Part shown: positions 32,831-42,691 of the stretch, piece by piece
How positions within the stretch are numbered: the first letter of the stretch is position 1
Layout of the letters: each line of letters starts with the position of its first letter
From: Brotonthovivens ammoniilytica
GTDB taxonomy: Bacteria > Bacillota > Clostridia > Lachnospirales > Lachnospiraceae
Direction of reading: 5' to 3'
Length of the DNA stretch: 64,000 bases
Assembly (NCBI RefSeq): GCF_025566885.1
Contig: NZ_JAOQJQ010000007.1
Location: forward strand, 62,001-126,000
Position numbers and translations under genes: made by a program
Notes under the pieces: model-generated
Databases searched by the model: none
Seen by the model: only the letters and a program-made list of their open reading frames with translations
What the model was told of the DNA's origin: nothing

Positions 32831-33736
32831 CTATAGAAAAAAACTATATTTATTCAAATGTTCAAGATAACGTTTCGCAGTTTCACTCAAGGGCATTTCA
32901 GCAGCATGAATATAGCCGATTTCCATTTTCTCTTCACGGGCCAGCGGAACAGATACAATTTCCGTTCCATTCAAATCGCTGCTTAAAATCCCGGAACAAA
33001 TAGTATAACCATTCAAACCAATCAGCAAATTAAACAGCGTAGCACGGTCTGTTACAACAATACTTTTAGGACTTTCTTCTGTACTGTACGGCTCTTCCGC
33101 AAAATAAAAAGAGTTATTGATTCCCTGCTCATATGTCAGTCTGGGATAATCCTGCAAATCAGCCATCGCCACTTTCTCCTTCCCGGCCAGGGGATTTTTT
33201 CTGCTGACAAATACATGAGGTCTTGCCAAAAACAGCGGAACAAATGAAAGCTCTGCCTTCTCAAACATCCGCATCATAACATCATGATTAAAATCATTCA
33301 GAAACAAAATTCCAAGTTCACTCCTTTTCGTACGCACATCCTCAATTATATCAAATGTCTTTGACTCTCTCAGGGAAAATTCATACTTGTTTTTTCCGTA
33401 TTCTTTTATCAGTTCCACAAATGCATTTACAACAAATGCATAATGCTGGGCCGATATAGCAAAAACTCTGCGCACAGGAGTTCCTTTTTTGTATTTCTGC
33501 TCCAGAAGCTGAGCCTGTTCTACTACCTGGCGGGCATAAGCCAGAAACCTTGTTCCTTCTTCTGACAGATAAACCCCTCTGTTATTACGGCAAAATATTG
33601 TAATCCCCATTTCTTTTTCCAGATCCGTTACAGCCTTAGAAAGACTTGGCTGAGTAATAAATAACTTTTGTGCTGCGCCGCTGATGGAACCGGACTGCAC
33701 AATCTGGATCACGTATTTTAACTGCTGTAATGTCAT
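32831..33736 (-). CDS. LysR-family transcriptional regulator
   Basis: 301 residues. N-terminal winged helix: LKYVIQIVQSGSISGAAQKL and ITQPSLSKAVTDLEKEMG, then a substrate-binding domain. CysB/MetR-like regulators share this size, and the gene directly downstream is a MetE-like methyltransferase, so a role in methionine or sulfur metabolism is likely but unproven. It is divergent from tmcAL. Confidence 0.9.
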   Translation of the reverse strand: MTLQQLKYVIQIVQSGSISGAAQKLFITQPSLSKAVTDLEKEMGITIFCRNNRGVYLSEEGTRFLAYARQVVEQAQLLEQKYKKGTPVRRVFAISAQHYAFVVNAFVELIKEYGKNKYEFSLRESKTFDIIEDVRTKRSELGILFLNDFNHDVMMRMFEKAELSFVPLFLARPHVFVSRKNPLAGKEKVAMADLQDYPRLTYEQGINNSFYFAEEPYSTEESPKSIVVTDRATLFNLLIGLNGYTICSGILSSDLNGTEIVSVPLAREEKMEIGYIHAAEMPLSETAKRYLEHLNKYSFFL

Positions 33737-33822
33737 AACCGCTCCTTTTTATCTTTTTTATTTCTGCTTATTTATAAAACGATAGTACACAAACCTTTCA
33801 AATTCTGCAATTACAAATTTTC

Positions 33823-33851
33823 TTGTACTGCCGCGGCCTCCGTGTTATGAT
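33823..33851 (+). promoter_or_regulatory. Promoter of tmcAL
   Basis: TTGTAC at 33823-33828, a GC-rich 17-bp spacer, and TATGAT at 33846-33851, 34 bp before the start codon. Confidence 0.65.
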
Positions 33852-33885
33852 TTCTGAAATATAAGAATTCAATCAGGAGACTTTT

Positions 33886-35133
33886 ATGAATATTACAGGA
33901 ATTATTGCTGAATACAATCCATTCCATAACGGACATGCATATCACATAGAAGAAACCAGAAAACAAACTCAGGCAGACTATATTATCGCCATCATCAGCG
34001 GTAATTTTGTGCAGAGAGGCGCACCCGCCGCTGCAGACAAATATCTTAGAACACGGCTGGCTCTCCTTGGAGGCGCAGATCTTGTTCTGGAACTGCCTGT
34101 TTTCGGAGCTGTTTCAAGCGCTGAAACATTTGCAAAAAGCGGCATTCATATTCTGGACAGGCTAAACTGTGTTACACATATCAGTTTTGGCGCAGAGTCC
34201 CCGGATACAGACCGGCTCTTTTCTCTGGCCGCATTATTTGCAGGGGAGCCGGCTCCCTACCGCGAACTTCTCTCCTCTTATTTAAAAGAAGGACTTTCCT
34301 TCCCGGCGGCCCGGCAGGCTGCGGCAGTGAAATATCTGCATCTTGATGCAGACCCCTCTGCTTTAAATCTGCCCAACAACATTCTCGGCATCGAATATTT
34401 AAAAGCTCTCATGCAGTCTGACTCTGATTTAATTCCATGTATCATCCCCCGTCAGGGCAGCAGCTACCACGATACGGATATCCACAGAGGGTTTTCCTCC
34501 GCCACCGCCCTGCGGAAAGCTATTTTCGCCTCCAAGGAGCTCTCCGTCACAGCCGATTCACTGTGTAATCTTAAAAACCAGATGCCGGATGCCTGCTATC
34601 AAGCAGTAAAAGACTGGGCCGCTCATAATTTCTTTCTGCAGGAAGATGATTTTTCCAGCCTCCTTCATTATAAGCTGCTTCTAAATAACGGACGATACGC
34701 AGAATTTGGCGAAGGTTCTTTACAGCTTTTTGGCAGAATCAAACACACACTGGAACAATTTAGAAGTTTTTCTCAATTCTGCAGTATCCTGAAAACCAAA
34801 GACCGCACTTACACTTCCATTGCCAGATATTTGATTCACCTGCTTCTTGGCATAACGGGGGAGAGTCTCTGTCTTTTTCAGAAATATGACTGCGCGCCTT
34901 ATGTAAGGATACTGGGATTTAAAAAATCTGCAGCGCCCCTTTTAACTTTGCTAAAGCAAAGCAGCATTCCGGTAATCAGCAGATTATCTTCTGATTATCA
35001 GGATTTATCTGATGAAAGAAAACAGCTTCTTGAGCTTGAGATCCGCAGCGCTCACATTTACAACAGCATTCAGACCGGTAAAACGGGATACCCTGTAAAA
35101 AATGAATTTCGCCGGTCCCTTATCATACTTTAA
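33886..35133 (+). CDS. tmcAL: tRNA(Met) cytidine acetate ligase (YlbM)
   Basis: 415 residues. The nucleotidyltransferase motif GIIAEYNPFHNGHAYHI starts the protein, followed by IISGNFVQRGAPA and FGAESPD. TmcAL activates acetate with ATP and acetylates the wobble cytidine of elongator tRNA-Met. Usual length is about 400. AGGAG lies 6 nt before the ATG. It is monocistronic, with a terminator at 35160. Confidence 0.93.
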   Translation: MNITGIIAEYNPFHNGHAYHIEETRKQTQADYIIAIISGNFVQRGAPAAADKYLRTRLALLGGADLVLELPVFGAVSSAETFAKSGIHILDRLNCVTHISFGAESPDTDRLFSLAALFAGEPAPYRELLSSYLKEGLSFPAARQAAAVKYLHLDADPSALNLPNNILGIEYLKALMQSDSDLIPCIIPRQGSSYHDTDIHRGFSSATALRKAIFASKELSVTADSLCNLKNQMPDACYQAVKDWAAHNFFLQEDDFSSLLHYKLLLNNGRYAEFGEGSLQLFGRIKHTLEQFRSFSQFCSILKTKDRTYTSIARYLIHLLLGITGESLCLFQKYDCAPYVRILGFKKSAAPLLTLLKQSSIPVISRLSSDYQDLSDERKQLLELEIRSAHIYNSIQTGKTGYPVKNEFRRSLIIL

Positions 35134-35159
35134 ACGCCAGATCTGCAGATAATTTTTTT

Positions 35160-35195
35160 GCTGCCCCAAAATATATTTGCGGGGCAGCATTTTTT
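35160..35195 (+). terminator. Terminator of tmcAL
   Basis: GCTGCCCC (35160-35167) pairs with GGGGCAGC (35181-35188), followed by a T run. Confidence 0.9.
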
Positions 35196-35349
35196 CGTAC
35201 ACTCTTCATTTTGAGCCGTGTTTTGACGGTATACCTGTCATTTTATTAGCAAAAATGAATTATTTTGTTTTAAATCCTGCATTTTTATTTGTCTTTTTCT
35301 TAACAAAGTCTATTTCTGCGTTATTTTTTGCATAATATAGAATTTTCAC

Positions 35350-35378
35350 TTGCAGTATTTTGAACTTTCCAATATAAT
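35350..35378 (+). promoter_or_regulatory. Promoter of pyruvate carboxylase gene
   Basis: TTGCAG (35350-35355), 17 bp, perfect TATAAT (35373-35378). The preceding 35196-35349 is AT-rich and shows nothing else. Confidence 0.75.
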
Positions 35379-35385
35379 TGTGTCA

Positions 35386-35470
35386 TGCGGTCATTTGTCC
35401 GCGTGACGCAAAATAAATCTGAGGGGATTTATTTTCCCAGATGCCTGATACCAGGCATCCGAAAATGAGT
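35386..35470 (+). promoter_or_regulatory. Structured 5' leader of pyc
   Basis: The roughly 100-nt leader has at least two local hairpins: GCGG-TCATTTG-TCCGC near 35388-35402 and GATGCCT-gatacc-AGGCATC near 35441-35460, and a possible AATAAAT/ATTTATT pairing. No known riboswitch class was recognised and there is no T run after the stems. Confidence 0.35.
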
Positions 35471-35485
35471 GAGGAGTCTAATTGA

Positions 35486-38400
35486 ATGAAAAACACAACA
35501 ATCAAACCATTCAAAAAGGTTCTGGTGGCGAACCGGGGCGAAATCGCCATCCGAGTATTCCGGGCTTTAAATGAGCTTGGGATTACAACCGTCGGTATTT
35601 TTTCCAAGGAAGACCGCTATGCGCTTTTCCGTACAAAAGCAGATGAGGCTTATCCGTTAAATCCGGAAAAAGGTCCCATTGATGCTTATCTTGATATCGA
35701 CACCATTATTAAAATTGCATTGTCCGCAAATGTGGACGCAATTCATCCGGGGTATGGCTTTTTATCAGAAAATCCTGATTTTGTAGACGCCTGCGAAAAA
35801 AACGGCATTGTTTTCATTGGTCCTTCCAGCGATATTATGAACGCTATGGGAGATAAAATTTCTTCCAAGCAGATGGCCATTGATGCAGAAGTACCGATTA
35901 TTCCAGGTGTGGACCATGCCATTAAAGAATATGACGAAGCTGCAAAAATCGCAGCGCAGGTTGGTTTTCCAATTATGCTGAAAGCCTCAAACGGCGGCGG
36001 CGGACGCGGTATGCGTATCGTCAACTGCATGGAAGACCTTGGCAGAGAATTTGAAGAAGCAAAAAATGAATCCAAAAAAGCATTTGGCGATGACAAGATT
36101 TTTATTGAAAAATATCTTCGCAGTCCAAAACATATTGAGGTTCAGATCCTTGGGGACAACTACGGCAATGTAGTACACCTCTTTGACCGCGACTGTTCCG
36201 TACAGCGCCGTCACCAGAAAGTTGTTGAGTACGCTCCTGCTTTTTCTGTTCCGGAACAGACAAGACAGATCATCTTTGACAGCGCCATCCGTCTTGCAAA
36301 AAAAGTAGGCTACCGAAATGCCGGCACGCTGGAATTTCTTGTAGATGCTGACAATCATCCGTATTTTATCGAGATGAATCCACGTATTCAGGTGGAGCAT
36401 ACCGTCAGCGAAATGGTTACGGGAATTGATCTGGTGCAGTCTCAGATTCTGATCGCAGAAGGCTATCCGCTGGATTCAAAAGAAATCAGTATATCTTCTC
36501 AGGATTCCATCCACTGCAATGGATATTCTATCCAGACCCGTGTTACAACCGAGGATCCCAGTAATAACTTCCTTCCTGATACGGGAGAGATTACCGTATA
36601 CCGTTCCGGTTCCGGAAATGGTATCCGTCTGGACGGCGGAAACGCTTACACAGGCGCAGTGATTTCCCCATACTATGACAGTCTTCTTGTAAAGGCCATC
36701 TCACATGACCGTACCTTTGAAGGCGCCGTACGCAAGTCCATCCGGGCAATGCGGGAAATGAGAATCCGCGGTGTCAAAACGAATATTCCGTTTCTGATCA
36801 ATGTCTTGAATCACTCTAAATTCGTAAATGGACAGTGCTACACTACTTTTATCGAAGAAACTCCGGAATTATTCCAGTTAGAGCGGGGACAGGACCGGGC
36901 AACCAAGATTATTGAATTCCTGGGTGATAAAATTGTAAATTCCACCACAGGGCCAAAAGGTTTTTATGAAAACCGGGTGCTTCCAAAATATGACAGAACT
37001 GCTCCTGTATACGGCGCCAGAGATGAATTTTTAAAACTGGGCGCTGAAGGATTTATGCAGAAAATAAAAAATGATAAAAAACTGTATGTCACAGATACTA
37101 CTATGCGTGATGCACAGCAGTCTCTGATGGCAACCCGCATGAGAACCAAAGACCTCTGCGGCGCCGCTTACGCTACCAACGCATTTATGCAGAATGCATT
37201 TTCTGTGGAAGCCTGGGGCGGGGCAACCTATGATACTGCATACCGTTTTCTGAAAGAATCACCCTGGAAACGTCTGACGCTGTTAAGAGAAAGAATGCCA
37301 AACACACTGATTCAGATGCTGCTGCGGGCATCCAACGCAGTTGGATACAGCAACTATCCGGATAATGTGGTAAAAGAATTTATCCGCATTTCTGCAGAAC
37401 ACGGCATTGATGTATTCCGTGTATTCGATAGTTTAAACTGGGTGGAGAACATGAAGATGCCTATTGAGGAATCTTTAAAGACCGGTAAAATTGTAGAGGG
37501 TACGATCTGCTACACCGGAGATATTACAAGCCCGTCTGAAACCAAATATACACTGGATTACTATGTGAAAAAAGCTCTGGAACTGGAGGCTTTAGGATGC
37601 CACGCAATTGCCATCAAGGATATGGCGGGCCTGTTAAAACCTCTGGCTGCAAAAAAACTTGTAACAGCCTTAAAAGATGAATTAAACGTTCCTCTGCATT
37701 TACATACACACGATTCCACAGGAAACGGCGTAAGCTCTGTATTAATGGCCGCTGAAGCAGGTGTTGATATTGTGGACCTTGCAATTGAATCCATGTCCTC
37801 TCTCACCAGCCAGCCATCCATGAACGCTGTTACAGAAGCCCTTCGCGGCACCCAGCGCGATACCGGACTGGATTTTGAACAGCTGGATGAATTAAGCCGC
37901 TACTATGGCAGAATCCGTAAAGTTTACGCTGCTTTTGAAAGTGATATGAAAGCTCCAAATGCGGAAATCTACAAATATGAAATTCCCGGCGGACAGTATT
38001 CAAACCTTTTAGCTCAGGTTACCAGCATGGGATCTGCCGATGACTTTGAATCAATTAAGTCTCTGTATAAAGATGCCAACGATCTCCTTGGAAATATTGT
38101 TAAAGTTACCCCAACTTCCAAGGCGGTAGGCGATCTGGCAATCTTCATGTTTAAAAATAATCTGACTAAGGAAAATATTCTCACAGCCGGCGCAGGACTT
38201 TCCTATCCGGACTCTGTAGTTGATTACTTTAAAGGCATGATGGGACAGCCGGACGGCGGTTTCCCTGCAGCCCTTCAGAAAATTGTCCTGAAAGATATTG
38301 AACCATTAACAGAGCGCCCAGGCAGACTTCTTCCTCCGGAAGATCTAGAAGCAATTAAAAAGCACCTGATCGAAAAGTACCATTATGAAGATAAGAGTGA

Positions 38401-38956
38401 AGAAGTCATGCAGCAAAAAGCCATCAGCTATGCATTATATCCGAAAGTATATGAAGATTACTGCGACCATTTTGAAATGTATAATGATGTCACCCGTCTG
38501 GAAAGTCATGTATATTTCTATGGACTGCGCAAAGGAGAAGAAACTTATCTGACACTGGGCGAAGGAAAAGAAGTCCTGATTAAATATCTTGAAGCAAGCG
38601 ATCCGGATGTACACGGAATCCGCACTTTAAGCTTCCAGGTAAACGGTTCCATCCGTACGGTCCGGGTTCAGGATAAGAATCTTGAAATCAAAGCTGACCA
38701 GAAGCTGAAAGCGGATAAATCCAATCCATGCCACCTTGGCTCTTCCATTCCTGGAACAGTTGGAAAAGTCCTTGTAAAAGAAGGCGACAAAGTTACAGAG
38801 AATATGCCTTTGATGACAGTGGAAGCTATGAAGATGGAAACAACCGTTGTATCAAAAGTAAACGGCAGCGTAGATAAGATTTATGTTTCTGCCGGTGACA
38901 GCGTAAATCAGGATGATTTACTTGTATCCTTTATCATTGAGGAAGAGGCGGAATAA
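35486..38956 (+). CDS. pyc: Pyruvate carboxylase
   Basis: 1156 residues in one chain. Biotin carboxylase domain: VLVANRGEIAIRVFRALNEL at the start, ATP-grasp loop KASNGGGGRGMR near 165, and FIEMNPRIQVEHTVSE near 290. Carboxyltransferase: DTTMRDAQQSLMATRMRT near 540, with a central tetramerisation region. Biotinyl domain: VEAMKMETT with the biotinylated Lys near residue 1120. It makes oxaloacetate from pyruvate and bicarbonate to feed biosynthesis. Length matches the single-chain bacterial form. SD GAGGAG is 10 nt before the ATG. Confidence 0.98.
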   Translation: MKNTTIKPFKKVLVANRGEIAIRVFRALNELGITTVGIFSKEDRYALFRTKADEAYPLNPEKGPIDAYLDIDTIIKIALSANVDAIHPGYGFLSENPDFVDACEKNGIVFIGPSSDIMNAMGDKISSKQMAIDAEVPIIPGVDHAIKEYDEAAKIAAQVGFPIMLKASNGGGGRGMRIVNCMEDLGREFEEAKNESKKAFGDDKIFIEKYLRSPKHIEVQILGDNYGNVVHLFDRDCSVQRRHQKVVEYAPAFSVPEQTRQIIFDSAIRLAKKVGYRNAGTLEFLVDADNHPYFIEMNPRIQVEHTVSEMVTGIDLVQSQILIAEGYPLDSKEISISSQDSIHCNGYSIQTRVTTEDPSNNFLPDTGEITVYRSGSGNGIRLDGGNAYTGAVISPYYDSLLVKAISHDRTFEGAVRKSIRAMREMRIRGVKTNIPFLINVLNHSKFVNGQCYTTFIEETPELFQLERGQDRATKIIEFLGDKIVNSTTGPKGFYENRVLPKYDRTAPVYGARDEFLKLGAEGFMQKIKNDKKLYVTDTTMRDAQQSLMATRMRTKDLCGAAYATNAFMQNAFSVEAWGGATYDTAYRFLKESPWKRLTLLRERMPNTLIQMLLRASNAVGYSNYPDNVVKEFIRISAEHGIDVFRVFDSLNWVENMKMPIEESLKTGKIVEGTICYTGDITSPSETKYTLDYYVKKALELEALGCHAIAIKDMAGLLKPLAAKKLVTALKDELNVPLHLHTHDSTGNGVSSVLMAAEAGVDIVDLAIESMSSLTSQPSMNAVTEALRGTQRDTGLDFEQLDELSRYYGRIRKVYAAFESDMKAPNAEIYKYEIPGGQYSNLLAQVTSMGSADDFESIKSLYKDANDLLGNIVKVTPTSKAVGDLAIFMFKNNLTKENILTAGAGLSYPDSVVDYFKGMMGQPDGGFPAALQKIVLKDIEPLTERPGRLLPPEDLEAIKKHLIEKYHYEDKSEEVMQQKAISYALYPKVYEDYCDHFEMYNDVTRLESHVYFYGLRKGEETYLTLGEGKEVLIKYLEASDPDVHGIRTLSFQVNGSIRTVRVQDKNLEIKADQKLKADKSNPCHLGSSIPGTVGKVLVKEGDKVTENMPLMTVEAMKMETTVVSKVNGSVDKIYVSAGDSVNQDDLLVSFIIEEEAE

Positions 38957-39087
38957 ACCTACATTACCGGAGATGTTTATAAACAATACTTTTTGATTCT
39001 GCGGGAAATATTTCCTGCAGAATCTGATACCAAAAACAATACAAACAAATCGTTAATCAAACAATTTCTTACATACCAAAAAAGCAA

Positions 39088-39131
39088 AAAGAAATTCCCT
39101 GTCAGCCACCCGGCCGGCAGGGAATTTCTTT
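39088..39131. terminator. Bidirectional terminator between pyc and the ABC permease gene
   Basis: AAAGAAATTCCCTG (39088-39101) pairs with 39118-39131 (14 bp), flanked by A and T runs, serving both convergent genes. A further long palindrome at 38995-39024 (GATTCTGC arms, GGAAATATTTCC centre) lies just after pyc but has no T run. Confidence 0.85.
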
Positions 39132-39142
39132 TCCTGTTATAC

Positions 39143-41839
39143 CTAAATATTTTCTGCCTTCAGCGCATCTATCAGATTTTCCTTCTGAAGTCTTTTCACC
39201 GCAAACCTTGCTGTTAAAAACACAATCACAAATACAGATATAACCGCAATGAGTACGGATTTCCCTGGTATTACAAAATATGCGTCTACAGCCTGCAGCA
39301 CCAGCACATACATACAAAGCGTCCCAAGAAATGCAATGGGGATTCCAAAGATCAGCGACCGGACACCGTATAAAATGCATTCATAGCGCAGCATATTCCG
39401 GATTCCTTTTTTGGTGATTCCTATACTGGCAAGCATTGCAAAATCCCGTTTTCTGAGAGCAATATTTGTGGACAGCGTATGAAAGACATTTGCCACGGCA
39501 ATCAGCGAAATCATAATAATAAATCCATAAGAAAATACATTAATAATGATCAGAAGATTCTGATTCGTCTCATCATCCGCCACCCGGTCATAAATATTCA
39601 GATCTCCGGAAGGCAGGCCGGCGTTTGAGAGCACTTTTTTCATTTCTGCTGTCAGTGTCTCATGATTATCGGTCTTAAAATAACAGGTAACACTGCCTCC
39701 TAACTCCCGGGGAGCTGCTGAATAAGGATAAATCATCAGCACCGTGCCTCTGTCTGTGGGAACCCCAAGAGGCGCTTCGCTGACAAGATCTCCAATCTGC
39801 ACCTTCTCATACTCAGCCGGAATCTTCACCTCATTTAAAAGATTTCCCTGCTGATCATACTCTTCCTGTTCCCCTTCCCGCACATAATAATACATATACT
39901 GCCAGGTACCGTCCTCTCCAATCTCCATTCCGCCTCCCACATTATTGTATCCCTTCTTTTCCGGGACCGCCTTTACCTTTAAAACAGAGGTGACATCCTG
40001 TTTAAAATATTCAAACTGATAGGTGATTCTGCTGTCATTTTCCCACAGTGTCTGCTTTCCGGTATTATATACAACAGCAGGGGGATTGTCAGAGTTTAGA
40101 TATTTTTTCGTTTCCAGTCCCTGCTCCTTTAAAAACGCCTCATATGCGGTATCCTCAAGATAAAACTTATATGCGGTAAATGCAAGACCTGAATCTTTAA
40201 CATCATCCGTAAAACCTCCTGCTGCCTGCTGAAACTTAACCTGGCTTTCTGCCAGATCATCTGGCAGAATCACGATATCACAAATATCACTGCTGCTGTA
40301 AGCCATCTCCTTTGTTTCAGAAAGATTTGAAAGCACATTAAGCGTTTCCTGCTGATATTCCGGCATTTGATACCAGAGATCATAATTGGATGTTACCACA
40401 CTTACACTTACTACCGACCTTAAATACATGGTAAAACTGCTGACAGATAAAAACAGAATAATACTCAAAGCCAGAGAAGCAATGGTCGTCCGGTATTTTT
40501 TTCTGCTTCTGATAAAATATTTTCTTCCAAGCATCCCTTCTAGTCCAAATACCTTTAAAAACAGCCGGGAGGTTTTCACACTTTTATTCTGATTCGTGAT
40601 ATCATTCTGCTGGCGGATGGCCTCAATGGCTGTTACTCTGGCTGCTCTTCTGGCAGGAATCCACACCGAAATAAATACTGTGCACAGGGTGATTCCTGCA
40701 GCAAGCAGTATTGAAATCAATGAAACGTGAAGTGTCACATCATAAGGAGACTCCAGCAGACTGTGAAATTTATCTCCGATAAAATGAAAGGTGATTCCCA
40801 TACCTGCCAGCCCCAGACAGATGCCCAGAGGGATTCCGGCAAGTGAAACAAATCCCGCCTCCCAGAAAACACTTTGTTTAATCTGCCTCTTTGTTGCGCC
40901 AATAGAAGACAGCAGGCCAAACTGTTTGGTCCGTTCGCTGACGGAAATAGAAAAAGCGCTGTAAATAAGGGAAATGGATCCTGTCAAAACTAAAATACCA
41001 AATATCACCGCAAAACCATATATAATAACAGACCAGTTAGAAAACTTGATTACCCCGGCAAACATCAAAAGATTCCAGTTTTGTTCCACAGAATAATCTG
41101 CCAGCTGATGCCGCTCAATATAGGCATCCATAAGTTTGCCCGGATTTTTAATATTCAGATACAAATCATATCCATCTGTTTTAGAAACCAGCTGTTGGGA
41201 ATAGGTTAATGCCGTATAGCCCGGTGCTGTATACCCTTCAAATTCCGGCCGTTCATAAATTCCAACTACCTGATATGTTTTATTTCCGGTCTTTTCTAAG
41301 TTTTCTTTGCCGTCTCCATACCAGGCATCATCCTGAGTTAATTTTTCACCCAGGACAGATTTCCGGTCTCCCAGCTTTAGGGAAAGGGTATCTCCATTTT
41401 TATATACAACATTCCCATTATAGTTTAAATGCTCCGGAATCAGAATTTCTCCATCATTTTCCGGCATCCGTCCGGACACCAGATGCACCGGCATAATATC
41501 AAAAAACGTCTGGTCTGCCGCCGCAACATACAAATACGGTTTATATTCATTCTCACTGTCAATAAAAGCATATCCAACATAACGGGCCGCTGCTGCATAT
41601 ACCGTTTCATCATCCTGCTTACATTCCTCTAGTACATCACTCCCCGCATTGGGCACATGCAGATAATAATTGCCATCCCTGTATATATAGGTCTTTTCCA
41701 TATAAGAAAACAGGCTTGTACAAAAGGATACCAGAGCCGTAAACAAAGCCGCCGACAGCAAAACTCCCACAATCGTTACTCCGGTCCGCATACGGTTTTC
41801 TTTCATGGTTTTAAAGGTTACTTTCTGAAAAACATTCAT
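39143..41839 (-). CDS. ABC transporter permease with two FtsX domains
   Basis: 898 residues. One membrane helix near the N-terminus (TIVGVLLSAALFTALVSF), a large extracytoplasmic domain, then FtsX blocks near residues 265-390 (SERTKQFGLLSSIGATKRQIK) and 760-890 (RKRDFAMLASIGITKKGIR). A second extracytoplasmic domain lies between. This is the YtrF/BceB-like export or resistance type rather than an importer. It overlaps the ATPase gene by 4 bp. With the adjacent IM-type sensor kinase the system probably senses or removes a cell-envelope-active peptide or lipid. Substrate unknown. Confidence 0.88.
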   Translation of the reverse strand: MNVFQKVTFKTMKENRMRTGVTIVGVLLSAALFTALVSFCTSLFSYMEKTYIYRDGNYYLHVPNAGSDVLEECKQDDETVYAAAARYVGYAFIDSENEYKPYLYVAAADQTFFDIMPVHLVSGRMPENDGEILIPEHLNYNGNVVYKNGDTLSLKLGDRKSVLGEKLTQDDAWYGDGKENLEKTGNKTYQVVGIYERPEFEGYTAPGYTALTYSQQLVSKTDGYDLYLNIKNPGKLMDAYIERHQLADYSVEQNWNLLMFAGVIKFSNWSVIIYGFAVIFGILVLTGSISLIYSAFSISVSERTKQFGLLSSIGATKRQIKQSVFWEAGFVSLAGIPLGICLGLAGMGITFHFIGDKFHSLLESPYDVTLHVSLISILLAAGITLCTVFISVWIPARRAARVTAIEAIRQQNDITNQNKSVKTSRLFLKVFGLEGMLGRKYFIRSRKKYRTTIASLALSIILFLSVSSFTMYLRSVVSVSVVTSNYDLWYQMPEYQQETLNVLSNLSETKEMAYSSSDICDIVILPDDLAESQVKFQQAAGGFTDDVKDSGLAFTAYKFYLEDTAYEAFLKEQGLETKKYLNSDNPPAVVYNTGKQTLWENDSRITYQFEYFKQDVTSVLKVKAVPEKKGYNNVGGGMEIGEDGTWQYMYYYVREGEQEEYDQQGNLLNEVKIPAEYEKVQIGDLVSEAPLGVPTDRGTVLMIYPYSAAPRELGGSVTCYFKTDNHETLTAEMKKVLSNAGLPSGDLNIYDRVADDETNQNLLIIINVFSYGFIIMISLIAVANVFHTLSTNIALRKRDFAMLASIGITKKGIRNMLRYECILYGVRSLIFGIPIAFLGTLCMYVLVLQAVDAYFVIPGKSVLIAVISVFVIVFLTARFAVKRLQKENLIDALKAENI

Positions 41840-42519
41840 CTGCCCATCACCTCATCCCGGGTAATTTTCCCATCTTCAATTGCAATCATGCGGTCTGCCT
41901 GAAGGGCAATATTTTCATCGTGGGTGATCATGATAAGCGTCTGCTGATATTTTACATTTGACAGCTTCAGCAGTTCTACAATTTCCTGGCTATTGCGGGA
42001 ATCCAGATTTCCGGTAGGCTCATCTGCCAGAACAACCGCCGGGGCATTCATCAGCGCTCTCCCGATAGATACTCTCTGCTGCTGACCTCCGGAAAGCTGG
42101 TTTGGAAGATGATTCTCTCTGCCTTTCAGTCCCAGAATATCTGTTAGCTCCCCAAGGCGCTCCTGATTAATATCTCTTCCGTCCATCAGCACCGGCAGCG
42201 TCATATTTTCCATTACATTTAAAACCGGAATCAGATTATAAAACTGATAAATCAGCCCCACTTCCCTGCGCCTGAAAACCGCCAGCTGCTCATCTGTCCC
42301 CCCATAAATATCCTGACCATTCATAAAAACTTTTCCGGATGTGGGCTTATCTACACCTCCCAGAATATGAAGCAGCGTAGACTTTCCGGAGCCCGACGGG
42401 CCTATAATAGAGATAAATTCTCCTTTGTTTACAGAAAAAGAAATACCGTCCAGCGCCTTTACTGTATTGGTTCCCTCTCCATAATATTTCTTAAGATTTT
42501 CAACTCTGAGAATTTCCAT
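41836..42519 (-). CDS. ABC transporter ATP-binding protein (MacB/LolD type)
   Basis: 227 residues. Walker A is GPSGSGKSTLL, the Q-loop YQFYNLIP, signature LSGGQQQRVSIGRAL, Walker B VVLADEPTGNLD and H-loop MITHDENIA. This pattern is typical for ATPases serving FtsX-type permeases. It is the first gene of the two-gene transporter unit and follows a phased direct-repeat operator. Confidence 0.95.
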   Translation of the reverse strand: MEILRVENLKKYYGEGTNTVKALDGISFSVNKGEFISIIGPSGSGKSTLLHILGGVDKPTSGKVFMNGQDIYGGTDEQLAVFRRREVGLIYQFYNLIPVLNVMENMTLPVLMDGRDINQERLGELTDILGLKGRENHLPNQLSGGQQQRVSIGRALMNAPAVVLADEPTGNLDSRNSQEIVELLKLSNVKYQQTLIMITHDENIALQADRMIAIEDGKITRDEVMGR

Positions 42520-42568
42520 GAAAACTCTTCTCCTTTTTCTTTTCTGCTCTCAGCATAACAGGCTCAAA

Positions 42569-42605
42569 TGACGTCCCGATGACTTTTAAGTGACAGAATT
42601 GTCAC
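42569..42605. promoter_or_regulatory. 11-bp phased TGAC direct repeats: likely response-regulator operator
   Basis: On the plus strand TGAC begins at 42569, 42580 and 42591, exactly 11 bp apart. An inverted GTCAC at 42601-42605 makes GTGACA-gaat-TGTCAC-like symmetry with the last. OmpR/PhoB-type regulators bind tandem half-sites at 11-bp spacing. The site is 50-85 bp before the ATPase gene, and the OmpR-type regulator is encoded at 43697-44368. Confidence 0.55.
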
Positions 42606-42691
42606 ATATCATATCCATCAAAAAACAGCGCCCCATCCCTGCCCCGGGCCTTACACTCCACAGTTCTTATTATGAAATCTTCTGGAACTTT

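Noticed and set aside
38995..39024. Palindrome after pyc as its main terminator
   Set aside because: No T run follows on the plus strand; the stem at 39088-39131 with A/T flanks is the better terminator.
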